Source: Gaeumannomyces sp. JS-464 (Eukaryota > Ascomycota > Sordariomycetes > Magnaporthales > Magnaporthaceae). Taken from it: a stretch of DNA of 64,000 nt. Under the pieces are notes generated by a model. That model was not told where the DNA came from and ran no database searches. It saw only the letters and a list, made by a program, of their open reading frames with translations. The position numbers and the translations under genes are program-made. The stretch spans positions 3,720,001-3,784,000 of the forward strand of contig NGZR01000003.1 in assembly GCA_002197995.1 (NCBI GenBank), in the 5' to 3' direction. This document shows positions 11,360-23,578 of this stretch, piece by piece (the first letter of the stretch is position 1; every line of letters begins with the position of its first letter).

Positions 11360-12853
11360 TCAGTTCAGGCCATATTTCTTCAGGTACTTCCTGCTGTGCA
11401 CCTTGAACCGGCGGTCGGGCTCTTCGTAGCACTTGAAAACAAGTCCCTCGCCCGGCCCACTGTCGGCGAGCCTCTGGATCGCGTGCTTATCCTTGAAGGC
11501 CACCTGCAGCTTGGCGCTGTGCACGACGACAGGGACGTGCTGAACATTGTGCTCCTTGCACCACGAGAGCACCGTGTCCGCCTTAAGCCAGTTGGCATCG
11601 CGCAAAGGGTCGTAGATATCGAAGACCCAAAAGTCGGCTTCGCCCTTGGGATAACATCTGCGGTTTTGGTTAACTCCCCAGCCCACCAGCTCGCCCTGGA
11701 TGACACAGTCCTGGTTCTGGGCGTTCAAGATAGCTGGCAGGTTGTACTTGAGGGCTGCTCGCCAGAAAGGGCAGACATCTGTCTGAGGTAGCTCAACGTT
11801 CATCGAGCATACGCCGACCCGTCCATTGGACAGGTCCATGTGCGGACCGGGGTATTCGGGCAGCGGGTTCAGTGCCTTGAAGAGCGGGGAGTCCCTGCCG
11901 ATGAAGTAGACGGCCATGGACGAGCCATCAATCTTCTCCGTAGCCTGGTAGGTTAGGCGCTCGTACTTGGTCTTCTTGAAAAGGTTCGGGCACTCCGCCA
12001 TGCGCGCCATCTTTGACTTGCGGTAGAAGCTCGGGCAGGGTCCCATGCTTCCCTCAGTCGGGGTGTGAGACCAACGTGTGACTCCTAGCACGTTCTCTAA
12101 GGACACGGAGGAGTTGAGGTGGCTGATCGCCAGGAGCTGGAGACTGTAGACCACAGAGTCTCCGCCAGTCGGGTCGGTCAGGCTGCATGTTGTAGGATCT
12201 CCACCGTGTAATTCCGTCATCCTGTTGATTGCATCGGCCACCACCGGAAAGGCACTCACGGGCTTGATGATTCCATCCGCGAAGAGACCTGAAATACCGT
12301 CCAGCTGAAAGTCCACCTTCATTCCGAGCTTGCCATCGACTTTGTGCTGATAGCCCAGAGCCTTGAACTGATCATGCGCATCTGCAGGGAGGAAAGATTT
12401 GGGCAGAAAGACGATGACGATTTGGCCCTCTCGGAAGCGGGGCCGTTTCGTCATGAATCTGAGGCCTTTGCCATCCAGGCCCATGACCTCGATCCTGTAT
12501 ACACCGCCGATGTACTTGATGTCGAGGATGGATCGTAGAAAGACCAGTGTGTCTGTATTCCAGTCCTTGGCAGGGCATTTGTAGAAGATCTCTGGGAAAG
12601 ACTTCCTATCAGAGGCTGCGATAATATCTGAACTACTAACGTATGGGTTAGAATCTCGAGGAATGGTCGTAGGCATGATGGCTTTGAAATTATTGGTGGC
12701 AACGAGGACAGTGCTGGAGGTGGTGAAGGGGGGTCGCAAGGAAACAATCATATACTTGCTCATGTGGCTGATATAAGACGAGAGGGTGTTAGGAGCTAGG
12801 TAGGGAGAGGTGTGGGATCGGTGCTGCTCTGACTTCCCAGTTTTGACACACAA
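11360..12853 (-). CDS. RNA ligase of the DRB0094/Rnl2-like type
   Basis: This is an ATP-dependent RNA ligase of the nucleotidyltransferase superfamily, which seals RNA ends through a ligase-adenylate. In the longest frame of 497 codons the adenylated lysine is K307 in EKIDGSS (motif I). Motif IIIa-like DFWVFDIYD, motif IV GEGLVFK and motif V FKVHSRKYL follow in the right order and spacing. The N-terminal 200 residues form an additional beta-rich domain, as in Deinococcus DRB0094-type ligases. No intron is needed. The start is uncertain: in-frame ATGs lie at 12853, 12763, 12751 and 12676 (MPTTIPRDSN). The role in fungi is not settled; nick repair in RNA is an inference from the family. Confidence 0.85.
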   Translation of the reverse strand: MCVKTGKSEQHRSHTSPYLAPNTLSSYISHMSKYMIVSLRPPFTTSSTVLVATNNFKAIMPTTIPRDSNPYVSSSDIIAASDRKSFPEIFYKCPAKDWNTDTLVFLRSILDIKYIGGVYRIEVMGLDGKGLRFMTKRPRFREGQIVIVFLPKSFLPADAHDQFKALGYQHKVDGKLGMKVDFQLDGISGLFADGIIKPVSAFPVVADAINRMTELHGGDPTTCSLTDPTGGDSVVYSLQLLAISHLNSSVSLENVLGVTRWSHTPTEGSMGPCPSFYRKSKMARMAECPNLFKKTKYERLTYQATEKIDGSSMAVYFIGRDSPLFKALNPLPEYPGPHMDLSNGRVGVCSMNVELPQTDVCPFWRAALKYNLPAILNAQNQDCVIQGELVGWGVNQNRRCYPKGEADFWVFDIYDPLRDANWLKADTVLSWCKEHNVQHVPVVVHSAKLQVAFKDKHAIQRLADSGPGEGLVFKCYEEPDRRFKVHSRKYLKKYGLN

Positions 12854-14524
12854 ATTGGAAAGAAAGTGCAGTCCGCTTAGTTTATGTAAGAGGTACAGAT
12901 ACTGGAGTCTTCACTGCTGATCTGGTAACAAAAGAGGAAATATATTCTCTTTCGTAAAGCTTGTTGTGTGAAATTCCATGGGTTTCGTGAACTTACTTCG
13001 CCATCTTGAGGTTTTGGCAACTCTGCCGGGAGGAGTGAGGGAGAACTCGAAGAGAGCCAGATGAAATGGGGGAGAGGTTGGTATCTCGTGGTTGATATTG
13101 GAGACCCTTCCTTTGTACAATGACTTCAAGAAGGCAGGACACTACGAATGATCTTAGCTTTTACTTGTGAGACCTCGGGCATGGGCTCCAATCTCTAACT
13201 GGGCCCGTACGAACCTAACCGCAAGGCCGAGCAAACCTGTTCCTGTGTCGAAATGGATAGGGCAGATCGGCAAGCAAATGCCAGGAACGGTAGGGAAAGG
13301 TGTGATTGCTCGAGGCCTGAATGCTTGGTGGGGGGCTTTTCATTCGAGTCTCGACAATGTCTACGCTGGGCAGGTGCCGCGAAGATCAGTTGCGAGAGGC
13401 GAGAGGAAGATAATCGCGTTCTAGGCGAGGCGAGAGTTGGTCGAAGAGAGGATGCAACTGAAGGCGAAGATAGGATGTAGCTGGAGGCGGAGAGGACGGA
13501 GAGTATAAAGTTTCAAGCAGCGCGCTCGAAAGCTGAAGACTTTGCCAGACCTAGAGAGAAGCCATTCTCTGACGATGCTTTGGCGATAGTACAGTTGTGG
13601 TCAAGTGCCAAGTGGTTGGGTTCAAGGTTAGAGGCTTGGGGTAGAAGGTTCGAGGTTGGAGATTGGCACGAGGTTAAAGAAGGAAGGAAAGAATGTTGAG
13701 TGTGGGAGGGAAGCAAAGAAGGGCTGTGCTGCATAGAGGTTGTGGCATGGGGGCTTAATTTAATCGGCCAATAGGAAGGGCAACAGAAGGCAGGCCAATT
13801 AGATCAACGGAACTTCGGATGGATAAAGGCATATTAATTATCCGCTCACTGATGGGAGAGCGTTTTTCTCCCCTATGAACAGCAGTGAAGGCGGTTAGGT
13901 AGGCGCGGGCTATAGAGCTGACAGCCTGGGGGAGGAGCAGCGTGGTGTTTTGAGATCGCTCTTCCCGGACCAGTCAATTACCAACAAGATCGTCTAACCC
14001 TTGCTTGACAGTCAAGCCAATGAATTGTTTGACTGACTGAGTTCCGTTCTACATACAATCCCGAGTTGGACATAGGTGGTATGCACGGCCATGTAGCAGC
14101 TTCTTTCGAGATTGGGCTCTATCCTGGTGTGTGCTGCAAGGTGCAAGTTGAGGGCCCACATTGGCCCCACACCTTTTAGCCTCAGCCGTTAGTCAGCAGA
14201 GTCGCGGGCGCAAGAATTCTTTGCGCGGACGCGACTTGCGCACACACGGAAAGCTACCAGCGAAGCAACCAGGCCATGCTGTACCATCGCGAACATTGAC
14301 GAGAATCGACCCCTGCGCCGGCACCCATCCGCACGCCTCCATTCCAACAACCAAAACTACCTACCCGAGGCGCTTTGCATACTCTGGATCATGATTGTGG
14401 AAGGTTGAGCGCCTGCCCAGTCAATTGCTCGCTCTCGCTCCCTGGCGGTCGCCTCCGCCCGCCCCCCAGCGGCTCCTCCCTTGACTGAGCTCCCCGGCGA
14501 GCATCTGCGCTCGCGGCGGTCACA
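12854..14524. other. Intergenic region, divergent promoters
   Basis: About 1.7 kb between the RNA ligase and the Snf5-type gene, transcribed away from each other. Short open frames inside have no recognisable protein features. Pyrimidine/purine-biased stretches lie around 13380-13740. Confidence 0.55.
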
Positions 14525-16380
14525 ATGTCGGCGGTACCAGGGCCTCAGGCCTTCACGTCGTCGTATGCGCCGCGATTGCGAACATACAATAACTCGCTGC
14601 TAGTGCCCGTCATCAACACACCCCAGGCAGGCCCGATCGCACGAACAACGAAGCGAGGCACGACGGTGATCAACTACGCTGAGGATGGCTACGACGACTA
14701 CGACGACGACGACGACGACAGCCGCCGCCGACCCACGGGCCTCCGGAGCCTGCGCCGAGACGACAGCGTGGCCAAGGTCGACCCGAGCGAGCGCGTGGGA
14801 AAGGACACGACGGTGCCTGTTGATGTGCCTGGCATCTGGAGGGACTGGATGGGAAAGAGTCGGATACCCCGGCCAGACGCACAAAACTATGCGCAGGCCT
14901 CGCTGCCCCTGACACTGATCCCCATCAGGCTCGATGTCGAGATCCCCGCCTTCATGCCCGCGCCAAACATCCAGAACGTGAACGACCCCACGCAGAAGCA
15001 GGAAATGACTGTCCCCTACCGTCTCAAGGACAGCTTCATGTGGAACCTGCACGAGACTCTCATCACCACGGACCAATTCGCCCAGCAGCTCGTTCACGAT
15101 CTTGACCTGCCCAACAGAAACTCCGTTATGGCCGAGATAAGCAAACAGATCAGGACACAGCTCGAGGAGTACGCTGGGGTGGCCCTTCACCCACTCTTCC
15201 ACTCTGCCCAGAAGCCTGCTGCTGGCCCTGTGCCGCCGACGCTGAGTCGAGCCGATTCGTCCACCTCGACACCACAGGCCGCGGGCGCAGGCCGCTCCGA
15301 CACCCCGCTACGGGGCGGGCTATTTGCACCCGCCACACCATCAAGGCTCGGGCCGGGAACGCCAGCGCCTACAACGTCAGCGTCTCAGGCTGCGCCGACC
15401 TCGAGTGGCGAGGTGACAGCTACGGCCGAACACGTTTCGGGGGATTTAGACGACCTGAACCTAGACGATACGTACCGTTGTGTTGTGACGCTCAACATCT
15501 ACCTCGGCTCCCATCTATACACGGACAAGTTCGAATGGTCGCTGCTCCACCCACCAGGCACCGCTGAAGCCTTTGCCAAGGTGACGTGTGCGGACCTCGG
15601 CCTGTCGGGGGAGTGGGTGCCCGCCATGACGCACGCCATTTACGAGGCGGTCCTGCGGCTGAAGAAGGAAGCGTGTGAGTCTGGAGGCCTGGTCATGTCG
15701 GGCTCTGGAGACTTCCCCGGCGCCGACGGATCCAGCGGCGGCCCGGTGGGTGCAGACGGAGCCGGCGCCGGCTGGAGGCACGATCCGGAGCATCTAGCGG
15801 ATGACTGGGAGCCGCGGGTAGAGCTGCTGTCCAAGGAGGAGATGGAGAAGCGCGAGGGCGACAGGGAGCGCCAGATTCGCCGGCTGCGGCGCGAAACGGC
15901 CCGCTTCAGCAGCAACACGGGCATGGTTGGCGGCGTCCCGGTCGGCTTCGGCTTCGGCGGTCTGATTGAGCAGGAAGAGGAGCGCATGGGCCGTGGCGAG
16001 CGAAGCAAGAAGAAGCGTCGCTTCCGCAGTCTGTCGCCCCTTGGCCGATCAGGCACTCCGGGCGGCCGCGGCACACCCGACGTTGGCGCGTCCTCGGGCG
16101 GATACGGTGGCGGAGGAACGCTGACCGATGCGGAGCGGAGCATGTGGAGGTGCTCGCACTGCAAAGTCTGGGGGTCGTGCGTTTGGGCCGTCCGGGATGG
16201 ACCACACGGGGCTCGGGTGAGTTTGTGCTCCGGGTTCACCTTTGTTTTGATACTGCGACCTTGCTGACCACGACCCTACAACAGTCATTATGCAACAACT
16301 GTGGCTTTACATACGAGCGGGATCGCAAACTGCCTCGCTGGACAAAGAACATGCACGCCAATGACATGCGCTTCGTCTAG
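14525..16380 (+). CDS. Sfh1/Snf5-type subunit of a SWI/SNF or RSC chromatin-remodelling complex
   Basis: Exon 1 is 14525-16216 and exon 2 is 16285-16380, separated by a 68-nt intron (GTGAGT to CAG), giving 595 residues. Two SNF5 repeats are visible: one around residues 135-225 (SFMWNLHETLITTDQFAQQL) and one around 320-380 (YTDKFEWSLLHPPGTAEAF). An acidic Asp run lies near residues 55-67. The C-terminus carries a GATA-like finger, CSHC then LCNNC, which is completed only by the splice. The second cysteine pair sits just inside exon 2, so the intron joint is well supported. The protein is nuclear and should couple the remodeller core to nucleosomes. Sfh1 of RSC is favoured over Snf5 because of the compact size, but this is inference. 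Confidence 0.92.
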
Positions 16381-18142
16381 AACACGGGCCACATCAATCT
16401 GGCAGCTAACGGTACTCAGGTTCAGAGTGACATTGACAGCTTCGTGCCATCGCCGGCTCGGAAGCGCCGCGCCGGAAGGTCGGCAGGCTGAAATCTTGAT
16501 TGCACTCTCCCAGTCCCGTCTGATCAACTGGCCGCCAAGACCAGCAACACGGAGCACCGGGTTCGGACATGGTACAAAAGAAGGGAGGGTTGATTTGGCG
16601 GCGTACTTTGGGTTTGGGAACCAAGCGGCGGGCATCGTTTCGTTTTTCTCCTTATTTCCATTTATTTCCTCTTGCTATACGTGAACGTTGGCATCTTGCG
16701 GACCTACCTTTGCGTCGATTTCTCGACTCGCCCCATACTGCTTGTACTACACTGAAGGGATACTGACAAAGGGGTGCGCTTTTTACCACCATGTTCAGTC
16801 CACGATCCCCATACTACTACTAGTGTGCTAACGCTCCAGGATCGCCTATCTGCTCGCAAATCAATGGGCAGGGGGGGCGGCTATATGGGGGAGCTTAATA
16901 GTGGCAACCTGATCACATCACAAATACCTCACGGAGTCGATCGCTGCACAACTTGCTTTCCGTAATCCAGCATCCTTGAGCTGGGAAGCCTATCATTTCC
17001 AGGCTGCTAGCGCCGCTAAAGGACCACTGTGCTGATACTGGGGCCGGTTACCCGGGGCCTGCGATCAGGGCCTTACAGCTCGTTGGGCCAGAGAAGTCTC
17101 CAACTGCATAAATCCTGCTTGGTGCGTGGCGTAACTGGGGAGTGTGATGTGTGTGTATGTGCATGCTCGGTTTGGCATGACAACAGCCAACAGCCCGACC
17201 AACACGGGGGGTACATCATGCAAGGGATAAAGGATGGCCAATAGTGCAGGTTAGCTTCGCGTCCTGGGCGCCCTTGCTTGCCTGCTGGCCTAGCACGTGA
17301 TTCCAACACCTGGATCCTCCAGGCTCCGCCTAGAATCCTCCCTCCGCTCCACGCCAAGTAGAGCGAACGCGCTGAGGGTGGGTGGTCTGAACCCCACCTT
17401 GACATCCATCGTACCCGCTGCAGGGGCACAACCTATGGGATGCGACGGAGCCGAAGGTTTCTCAAAAGATCGAGTCCGCCAGCGAGAGAAATTTAGAAAC
17501 CAAAAAGACCCAAGAAAAATACACAGGAGAAGGGGAGGGGAAGACTCGAGCCTCGAGGTCCTCGCAACACGCGTGACACATCTGGGACCAAGCAGCGCCC
17601 GCATCGAGCCCTGCGCAATTGCCTCGCACGCCACAGATCGCCACGCCGCAGACGCTCGGTCGCTGCCAAGCGGCTGTCTCCCAGGGGGGTTACAGGGCCT
17701 ATCGCAGCATTTGATTCGATACGTCAACGACGCGGGAGCCCGACTTAGGATGTACCTGACAGCTTCAACGACGCCCTCGCCTCAGCCCTCCAATACTCGA
17801 ATTGCTTCTTCTGCGCACCCCGGCTGGCGCTGTCCAATGAGGGACTAACCCAGCGAGCCACGGGCATATCTGAGACCTCGATCCATCCGTCCCTCCTTGC
17901 TGCGTCTGGACCAGCCTGCGGAACGGGCAGGTGCATACCTCGACCTCAACACCTCGCTCGCGCGAGCCCTCGACCGTCCTCGCTCCCTCCACCTTCATTT
18001 TGCTAAGCGCCTTTGCCCCCGCCTCGAGCACCCACTCCCACTGCTCGACGACCCAGGCGACGCACGATACCCCTCCGTCTTCTGCCTCTCCACTCTATAC
18101 ACGTATATGTACAGCATTGCATCTTTCTAGACCAACGCCACC
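16381..18142. other. Intergenic region
   Basis: About 1.8 kb between two plus-strand genes. It holds the 3' flank of the Snf5-type gene and the leader of the TPR-like gene. No coding signature is seen. Confidence 0.55.
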
Positions 18143-20353
18143 ATGCCCGGACCGGCCGGGAAGAAAAAGAAGGGCGCAGGGGAGGGCAGCTCGGGAGCCG
18201 CCCCGGATGCGCCCGCGCCATCGCAAGCCGCTGCAAAACCGTCGGGCTCAAAAGCAGTCGCGGGCACCGGCGAAGGAATGCCGCTTATAATATGTCGCAA
18301 TAAGTCAGATGGCCCCGAGCCCGCTCAGCCCAGCTCATTCCCAGCAGGCAATGGCTAACTCGGGTGTCGTGACGCGCAGGCACTGGCGCTACATCTCATC
18401 CTTCCACGGCCCCTGGCTGAATCTGCCGCTCGAGGCGCTCGAGTCGCTCGCACACTCCAACTTCAATAGTCCCCGGCCCAGGCCCATCGATGTCGGCATC
18501 TTCTTCGACCTGGTCAAGATCCGCAAGCTTGTGGGTGAGGCCACTCCGCTGACAGTCAATGCTGCGAACGGCTTCGGGCCTGGTAAGATGAAGCTCTCGC
18601 ACGAGCGCAAACACCGCATGCGCGACCAGGCCACCAAGCGCCTCTCCCAGGCCTACCACATTGACGAGATCGCCACGAGCGTGGCGATCATGCAGGGAAC
18701 CACCAGCCTGGAGAATGTCGCCGAGCATGTCCTGGACAAGAAGCGAGACGACCTGGACGCCAAGTATGTTCACTTCTTCCACGAGAAGATCCCCTCGCGC
18801 CACGTCGTCGAATCAACTCCGTTCGATCCCCTTAACGACATCATAGCCGCCAGGCCAATGGAACCTGAGCCCTTCCGAACCAGGGCCGTTTTGCGCGTCT
18901 TTGCCGAAGACTACGACGGCGCCGTTGCAGACTTGACGGCTGCCATGCAACTACTGCGCTATAACGGCCCGGCGCATAACTCGCGCGACGATATAGAGGT
19001 GCCCCCACTGACGCCTGCGGGGCGCCCGCCCCGGAGCTCAAGCTGTCGGATGACGAGCAGCCGACTAGCCTGGAGATGCAGTTGATGTTCCAGCGCGGGT
19101 CCGCGTACTTGTCTAAAGCGTGTCAGTGTGTCTACGCTGCGCTTCCGACACCCGAAAAATCGGATACGAGCAACAGCGCTACTATCCCGGGTGACCAGAC
19201 CTCCGCGGCGGCGGCGAGTGACGAGGCCGCTGCTCAGGGCGCTGGCGAGAAGGCTGCGCCGGGGCCTGCGGTGGAGTTCAGCCCGCAGCAGATCGCGGCC
19301 CGCAAGTTAGTCAAGACTATGGCAAAGCGGGCCCTGAGGGACTTCATAGGCTTCCTAGACCATCTGGAGTATTCCCCTGAGTATCCGCTCGAAGATTTCG
19401 ATGAGTTTGCCCGGAAGCATCGCGCGGCCACCAGGTATGGAAACCCCAACGTCGCGCCAGCCGCAACCTACAAGAACCACAAGCTGTACAAGCTTTCCAC
19501 ACTATTCGAACCTACACCACCGGCAGGACTGCCACCATATCCGCCAACCGCGGAGCAGCCCCAGCAGGACCAGGCGCAGCAGCAACAAGACCAATCACAA
19601 GCGCAGCAGCAACAGCTAGGGCCGAACTCGGCTGCTGCAAAGCCGACAACGGCCTTGCCAGTTGAGAGCGTGACATATCATCCGCTTCTGACAGATGCCA
19701 TGCACGCCGTGCTACTCTGCCACAGCCTCCTGGGGACCAATACCAAGGAGCTTCAACGCCACGCCTACATGGTCGCGCGTCTCTCTCGCGTCGCCGACGG
19801 CTACCCCATCTTTCAAGCTAGTCGTAGTCCGGCTCGGGCTGACTGGATCGAGGTTCTGAGACGGCTCAGCGGGGGAGACTGGCTATCCCTCAAGAGCGGG
19901 TGGGACGCCCTGTGTAGACCTCTACCGCTATTTGTGGGGATCCCGCCCGGCGGCGCCGCTCCTCCATCTCCCTCGGCGACTCGGCCGCAGAACACTGATG
20001 GGTCTAACCCTTCGCTGGCACCAACATCCCCATACAGTGCGGCACAACCTCCTGTATCCCCTTATGGTTCAGGAGCGGGTGATCCAACCGCGAGTCTCCC
20101 GGCGAGGGCCCCCAGCATTTCCAACGCACCTGTTCGGAGATGGGATGGGCTCGACGAAGACGCTCGCGAGTACCCAATATGGACAGAGCGCGCCGCGGCC
20201 ATAGTGAGATGGCTCAGGGAGTCGCCGTCGCTCCCGCCCCTCCCGCCGAGCACCGGCGGTAAGAAGAAAAAGAAGATCGTAAAATCAACGCCACCGGTCG
20301 GAAGCGCCGCCGACGGAAGCGGGGCCGCGCCTGTGCCAGGGGCAACGACTTGA
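18143..20353 (+). CDS. Conserved fungal TPR-like protein, one frameshift
   Basis: Exon 1 (18143-18303) has a Lys-rich start (MPGPAGKKKKGAG). A 76-nt intron (18304-18379) joins it to exon 2 as MPLIICRNKHWRYISSFHGP, a clean restoration of a conserved-looking block. TPR-like helix pairs are visible in RVFAEDYDGAVADLTAAMQL and in LEMQLMFQRGSAYLSKACQ. Between about 18990 and 19045 the frame changes (IEVPPL in one frame, PELKLSDDEQPTSLEM in the next). The GC-rich run there holds several C and G homopolymers, so a missing base is likely. A Gln-rich segment lies near 19560-19615, and a low-complexity Pro/Ser tail ends in a lysine cluster (GGKKKKKIVKS). There is no signal peptide. The function is unknown. 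Confidence 0.75.
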
Positions 20354-20823
20354 TTTAGATCTATGTGTTGGATTTTTCTGTAAGCTAGATAAAAAAAAAA
20401 AAAAGCGAAACAGGTGCTCGTCTGGCCGAAGCTAGGCAGATGCTGCTATGTAGAATTGGGTATCACATGCACACGACGGGATGCTGCATCTAAGTTAGTC
20501 TATACCAACTGCTTGATGCTTGCTTCATAATGGATACTTCTCGGAATACCCAACTTTTAGTGTTCTTCCATGTGTGCGCCGAGCCAGAAGACTCCCCTGG
20601 AAACCACCCATGGCGGTTGGATAGGCGAAGTGAGGAAGAGCACTAATAATGGGTTAAATATATACGGTAATACCTTGTAAGGTGTTTGTGTCTTTCCACC
20701 CCAATCCCGCGCCCTGGTGTTGTGGAGGACGAGGACATACGAGCGGATATGATATTGCAGTATTGGCTGCTATCCCGCTTGGGATGCCGCATGCGTCTAA
20801 ATGCATGCTATGCTGTCTGTCTA
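20354..20823. other. Intergenic region between convergent genes
   Basis: This is the 3' flank of the TPR-like gene and of the P450 gene. An A run lies near 20391-20404. No gene is seen. Confidence 0.6.
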
Positions 20824-21094
20824 TTAGGGGGGTACCATCCGGGCGGATAGCTCAGCGAACCCGCGCCTGCACCCGGCAAGGGTACCATCGCTCGGGTGCT
20901 CCGCCGTCGGCCTCTCGGCCCTCTTCTTCTTCTTGCCGCTGGTGTTGTGCAGCCGGCTCCACTCGTCGTGCGCGGGCACGATTTCCAGGTCCCTCAGCGT
21001 CAGCACCAGCGCCACCTTGAGCATCATGACGGCCAGCGCCTGGCCGATGCAGCTGCGCGGGCCCTGGCCGAACGGCCGGTACGCGGCGCCCTTG

Positions 21095-21148
<54 letters not shown>

Positions 21149-22832
21149 ATGATGCCGCCGCTACAGTCATCATCGCTACCGCTGCCGCTGCCGTCGCCGC
21201 CACGAACACCAAGCCAGCGCTCGGGCAGGAACTCGTCGGGCCGGTCCCAGTCGCCCGGGTTGACGTGCACCATGTTGTGCAGGACCCAGACGTAGCAGCC
21301 CTCTGTGGGCAGGGCGCGGCCGGCGCCGTCGACGAGGTCGGCGCCGGCGCGTCCCGCCGTCATCTTGGACGAGGGCGGGTGCAGGCGCAGCACCTCCTTG
21401 ATCACGGCCAGCGTGCGCGGCAGGGCGTTGAGGAGGGCGGGCTCGGACGACAGCCTCTGCTGCAGGTGCAGCGTGGAGGAGGAGGAGGTTTCCGTCTCGG
21501 GATCTGTGCGGCCAAAGACGGCGTCGTGCTCGGCCCGGACGAGCGACAGCCACTCGGACCGCTCGGCGAGGTGGTGGTAGGCGAAGACGAGCGTGGTGCT
21601 GGTCGCGTCGTGGCCGGCGAAGAGGAACAACCGGATATGGGCGGTCATGGCCTTTTTGAAGTCGGCGGCTGCTGCGGCGTCGGCGCTTTCGTCGTCTTCC
21701 AGGATGGCTGACATGGCGAGGGAGAGGATGGACTTGGACGGCGATGGTGCATCGCCATCGCCGCCGCCCGGGCTGCTTTTCTTCTCGCTGCCATTGCTGG
21801 CGGTGACTTCGTCGCTTCTCTTACGTTGGGCCTCGGCCAGCTGGTTGTCGATCTGGGCGTGGATGTATTGGTTCATCTGCCGGCTGCTGTGCCATTGCAC
21901 CAGCCATCCGACCGACAGATACTTTGTAAGTGGGTTCATGGCTGCCTCGTAGTTGTTCCATGAGATCATAGTCATTAGAGCGTTGGCCACGGGGCTATCA
22001 CGCTCTTGGTGCTGAAGCCTCACGCCCCTGCGGGACAAGATGAAGGCATGGATGTCAGCCAAGGCCCAAGTTTAGCACAGCAGCCAAACTTTTCACCAAA
22101 GCACCTACATGGTCACAGAGCCAATAATGTCAACAGTAAGTCTCAGCGTCATGTCCTCGAGCCGGAACAACCCCCCCTCCCGCGCCCTGGCTAGCAGCAG
22201 GTCCCTGAACACGGCGACCTCGCGCGCGGCGTGCGGCACGAACCGCAGGACGCTGCCCGAGCTGAACCCGGGCCCAAGCGCCCTGCGCCAGCACGTCCAG
22301 CGCGGCCCCGTCATGGTCAGGAGGCTCTCGCCGCCCGTGACGACGTCGAGCTGGCCGCACATGCTGCGCGGCAGCCCCAGCCCCAGCCGCTGCACCTGCG
22401 CGGCCCCGGACGCCGACGTCACCACCAGCAGCGGCGCGCTGAAGGGCCACAGGTCGACGTAGTACATCCCGCCGCCGCCGCCGTCGTCGCGGAACGGCAG
22501 CGACAGCTCGCCGAAGAGCCGGTCCACGCTCGAGTCGTGCGCCACCCGCTTCTCGCAGCTCGCCAGCGCGCCGAAGTGGCCCAGGATCGGGTGGTAGGGC
22601 GGCATGGGCTGAGGCGGGCGAGGCCCCGTGTTAGTTTGGGAGACGACTTGGTATACGACTTGTACGGCAGCAGGAGGATAACCGGCCAACGCACCAGACC
22701 TGCCCTCTGCAGCTTGTAGATGAATCTTCTGGCCGCATACAGTCTCACAAGGAAGAGCACGACGCCGCCCGCTGCAGCCACGGCGAGGAGGACCAGGCAA
22801 CCTTTGGCATCCAAGGACGAGCGAAGAGGCAT
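20824..22832 (-). CDS. Cytochrome P450 monooxygenase, membrane-anchored
   Basis: Exons 22832-22695, 22608-22109 and 22027-20824 give 613 residues, and both splice phases are consistent. Residues 12-31 form the N-terminal membrane anchor (LVLLAVAAAGGVVLFLVRLY). The C-helix WTCWRR, I-helix LFLFAGHDATST, K-helix KEVLRLHP and heme loop FGQGPRSCIGQALA are all present and in order, so the enzyme should be able to bind heme. Between the PERW segment and the heme loop sits an insert of about 30 residues rich in Gly, Asp and a run of about 14 Ser, coded by a trinucleotide repeat. The substrate is unknown. There is no neighbouring secondary-metabolite core gene, so a general oxidation role is as likely as a pathway role. 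Confidence 0.92.
21092..21146 (-). repeat. Trinucleotide repeat encoding Ser/Asn runs in the P450
   Basis: On the plus strand this reads TTG/CTG units, mostly CTG. In the gene it gives about 14 Ser codons (AGC) followed by Asn codons (AAC) just before the heme loop. The near-pure AGC core suggests replication slippage and probable length variation between strains. Confidence 0.9.
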
Positions 22833-23578
22833 CTTTGCTGTTTGTGAATCCGTTTGCGCCGCGCATAGACAGCACCAAGCGGCTTCGCTGGTAAGTCTGG
22901 TAGCTTTAATATGACGAGACAAGAGAAAAGAAAATGCTTTGACTTTATTTTTGACAGGCCCGTGATAGAGGCGCAATGCGAAACCGCGCCGGCGCGTTTG
23001 CACAACCCTGTAGATTTAGCGCCCTTGACAGGTTCACCCAGCAGCACGCAGCAAAACTCCACGCTGGCCAGCACATTTATGGTTAGTTCGGCCGATCTTT
23101 TTGTCAAAAACAAAACTGTATGCACGCTGGCTAATGCCGCCGCGTTGCCGCTCGGTCTCGGCTGCACGCCCAGCTTGTGATCGTCGACGGCAGGCAGACA
23201 CACGGCCAAGGAGGCCTGCGCCAGACACCATCGGGCGTGCGCGCTGCCAATACATTGTCATCGTCCCTGACACTGCTCTTGCGCCCCTTGAACAAAGGGG
23301 ATGGGTATATTATGGCTTTGAGGTACCTGGATACGGACGAATTCAGTGCCCGTGCAGGGAACTGGCGAGGGAGTGTTTTGTTCAGCAACAGAGAGTCAAA
23401 CGCGAAGCGAATAGTGAAAAGAAAGGAACAGAGATCTAAATCCCACAGATATTTTCCAGACAGCAAAGCATGGGCGCGGAATAAACAAAAAGACATCAGC
23501 CGCCCTGTATCCAGAAAAGACCGTCAATGACGGAAACAGAATCATTCATATAGCCGGTGCCATAGACCCAGCCGATAT
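22833..23578. other. Intergenic region
   Basis: This is 5' flank of the P450 gene and 3' flank of the zinc-cluster regulator. No gene is seen. Confidence 0.6.
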
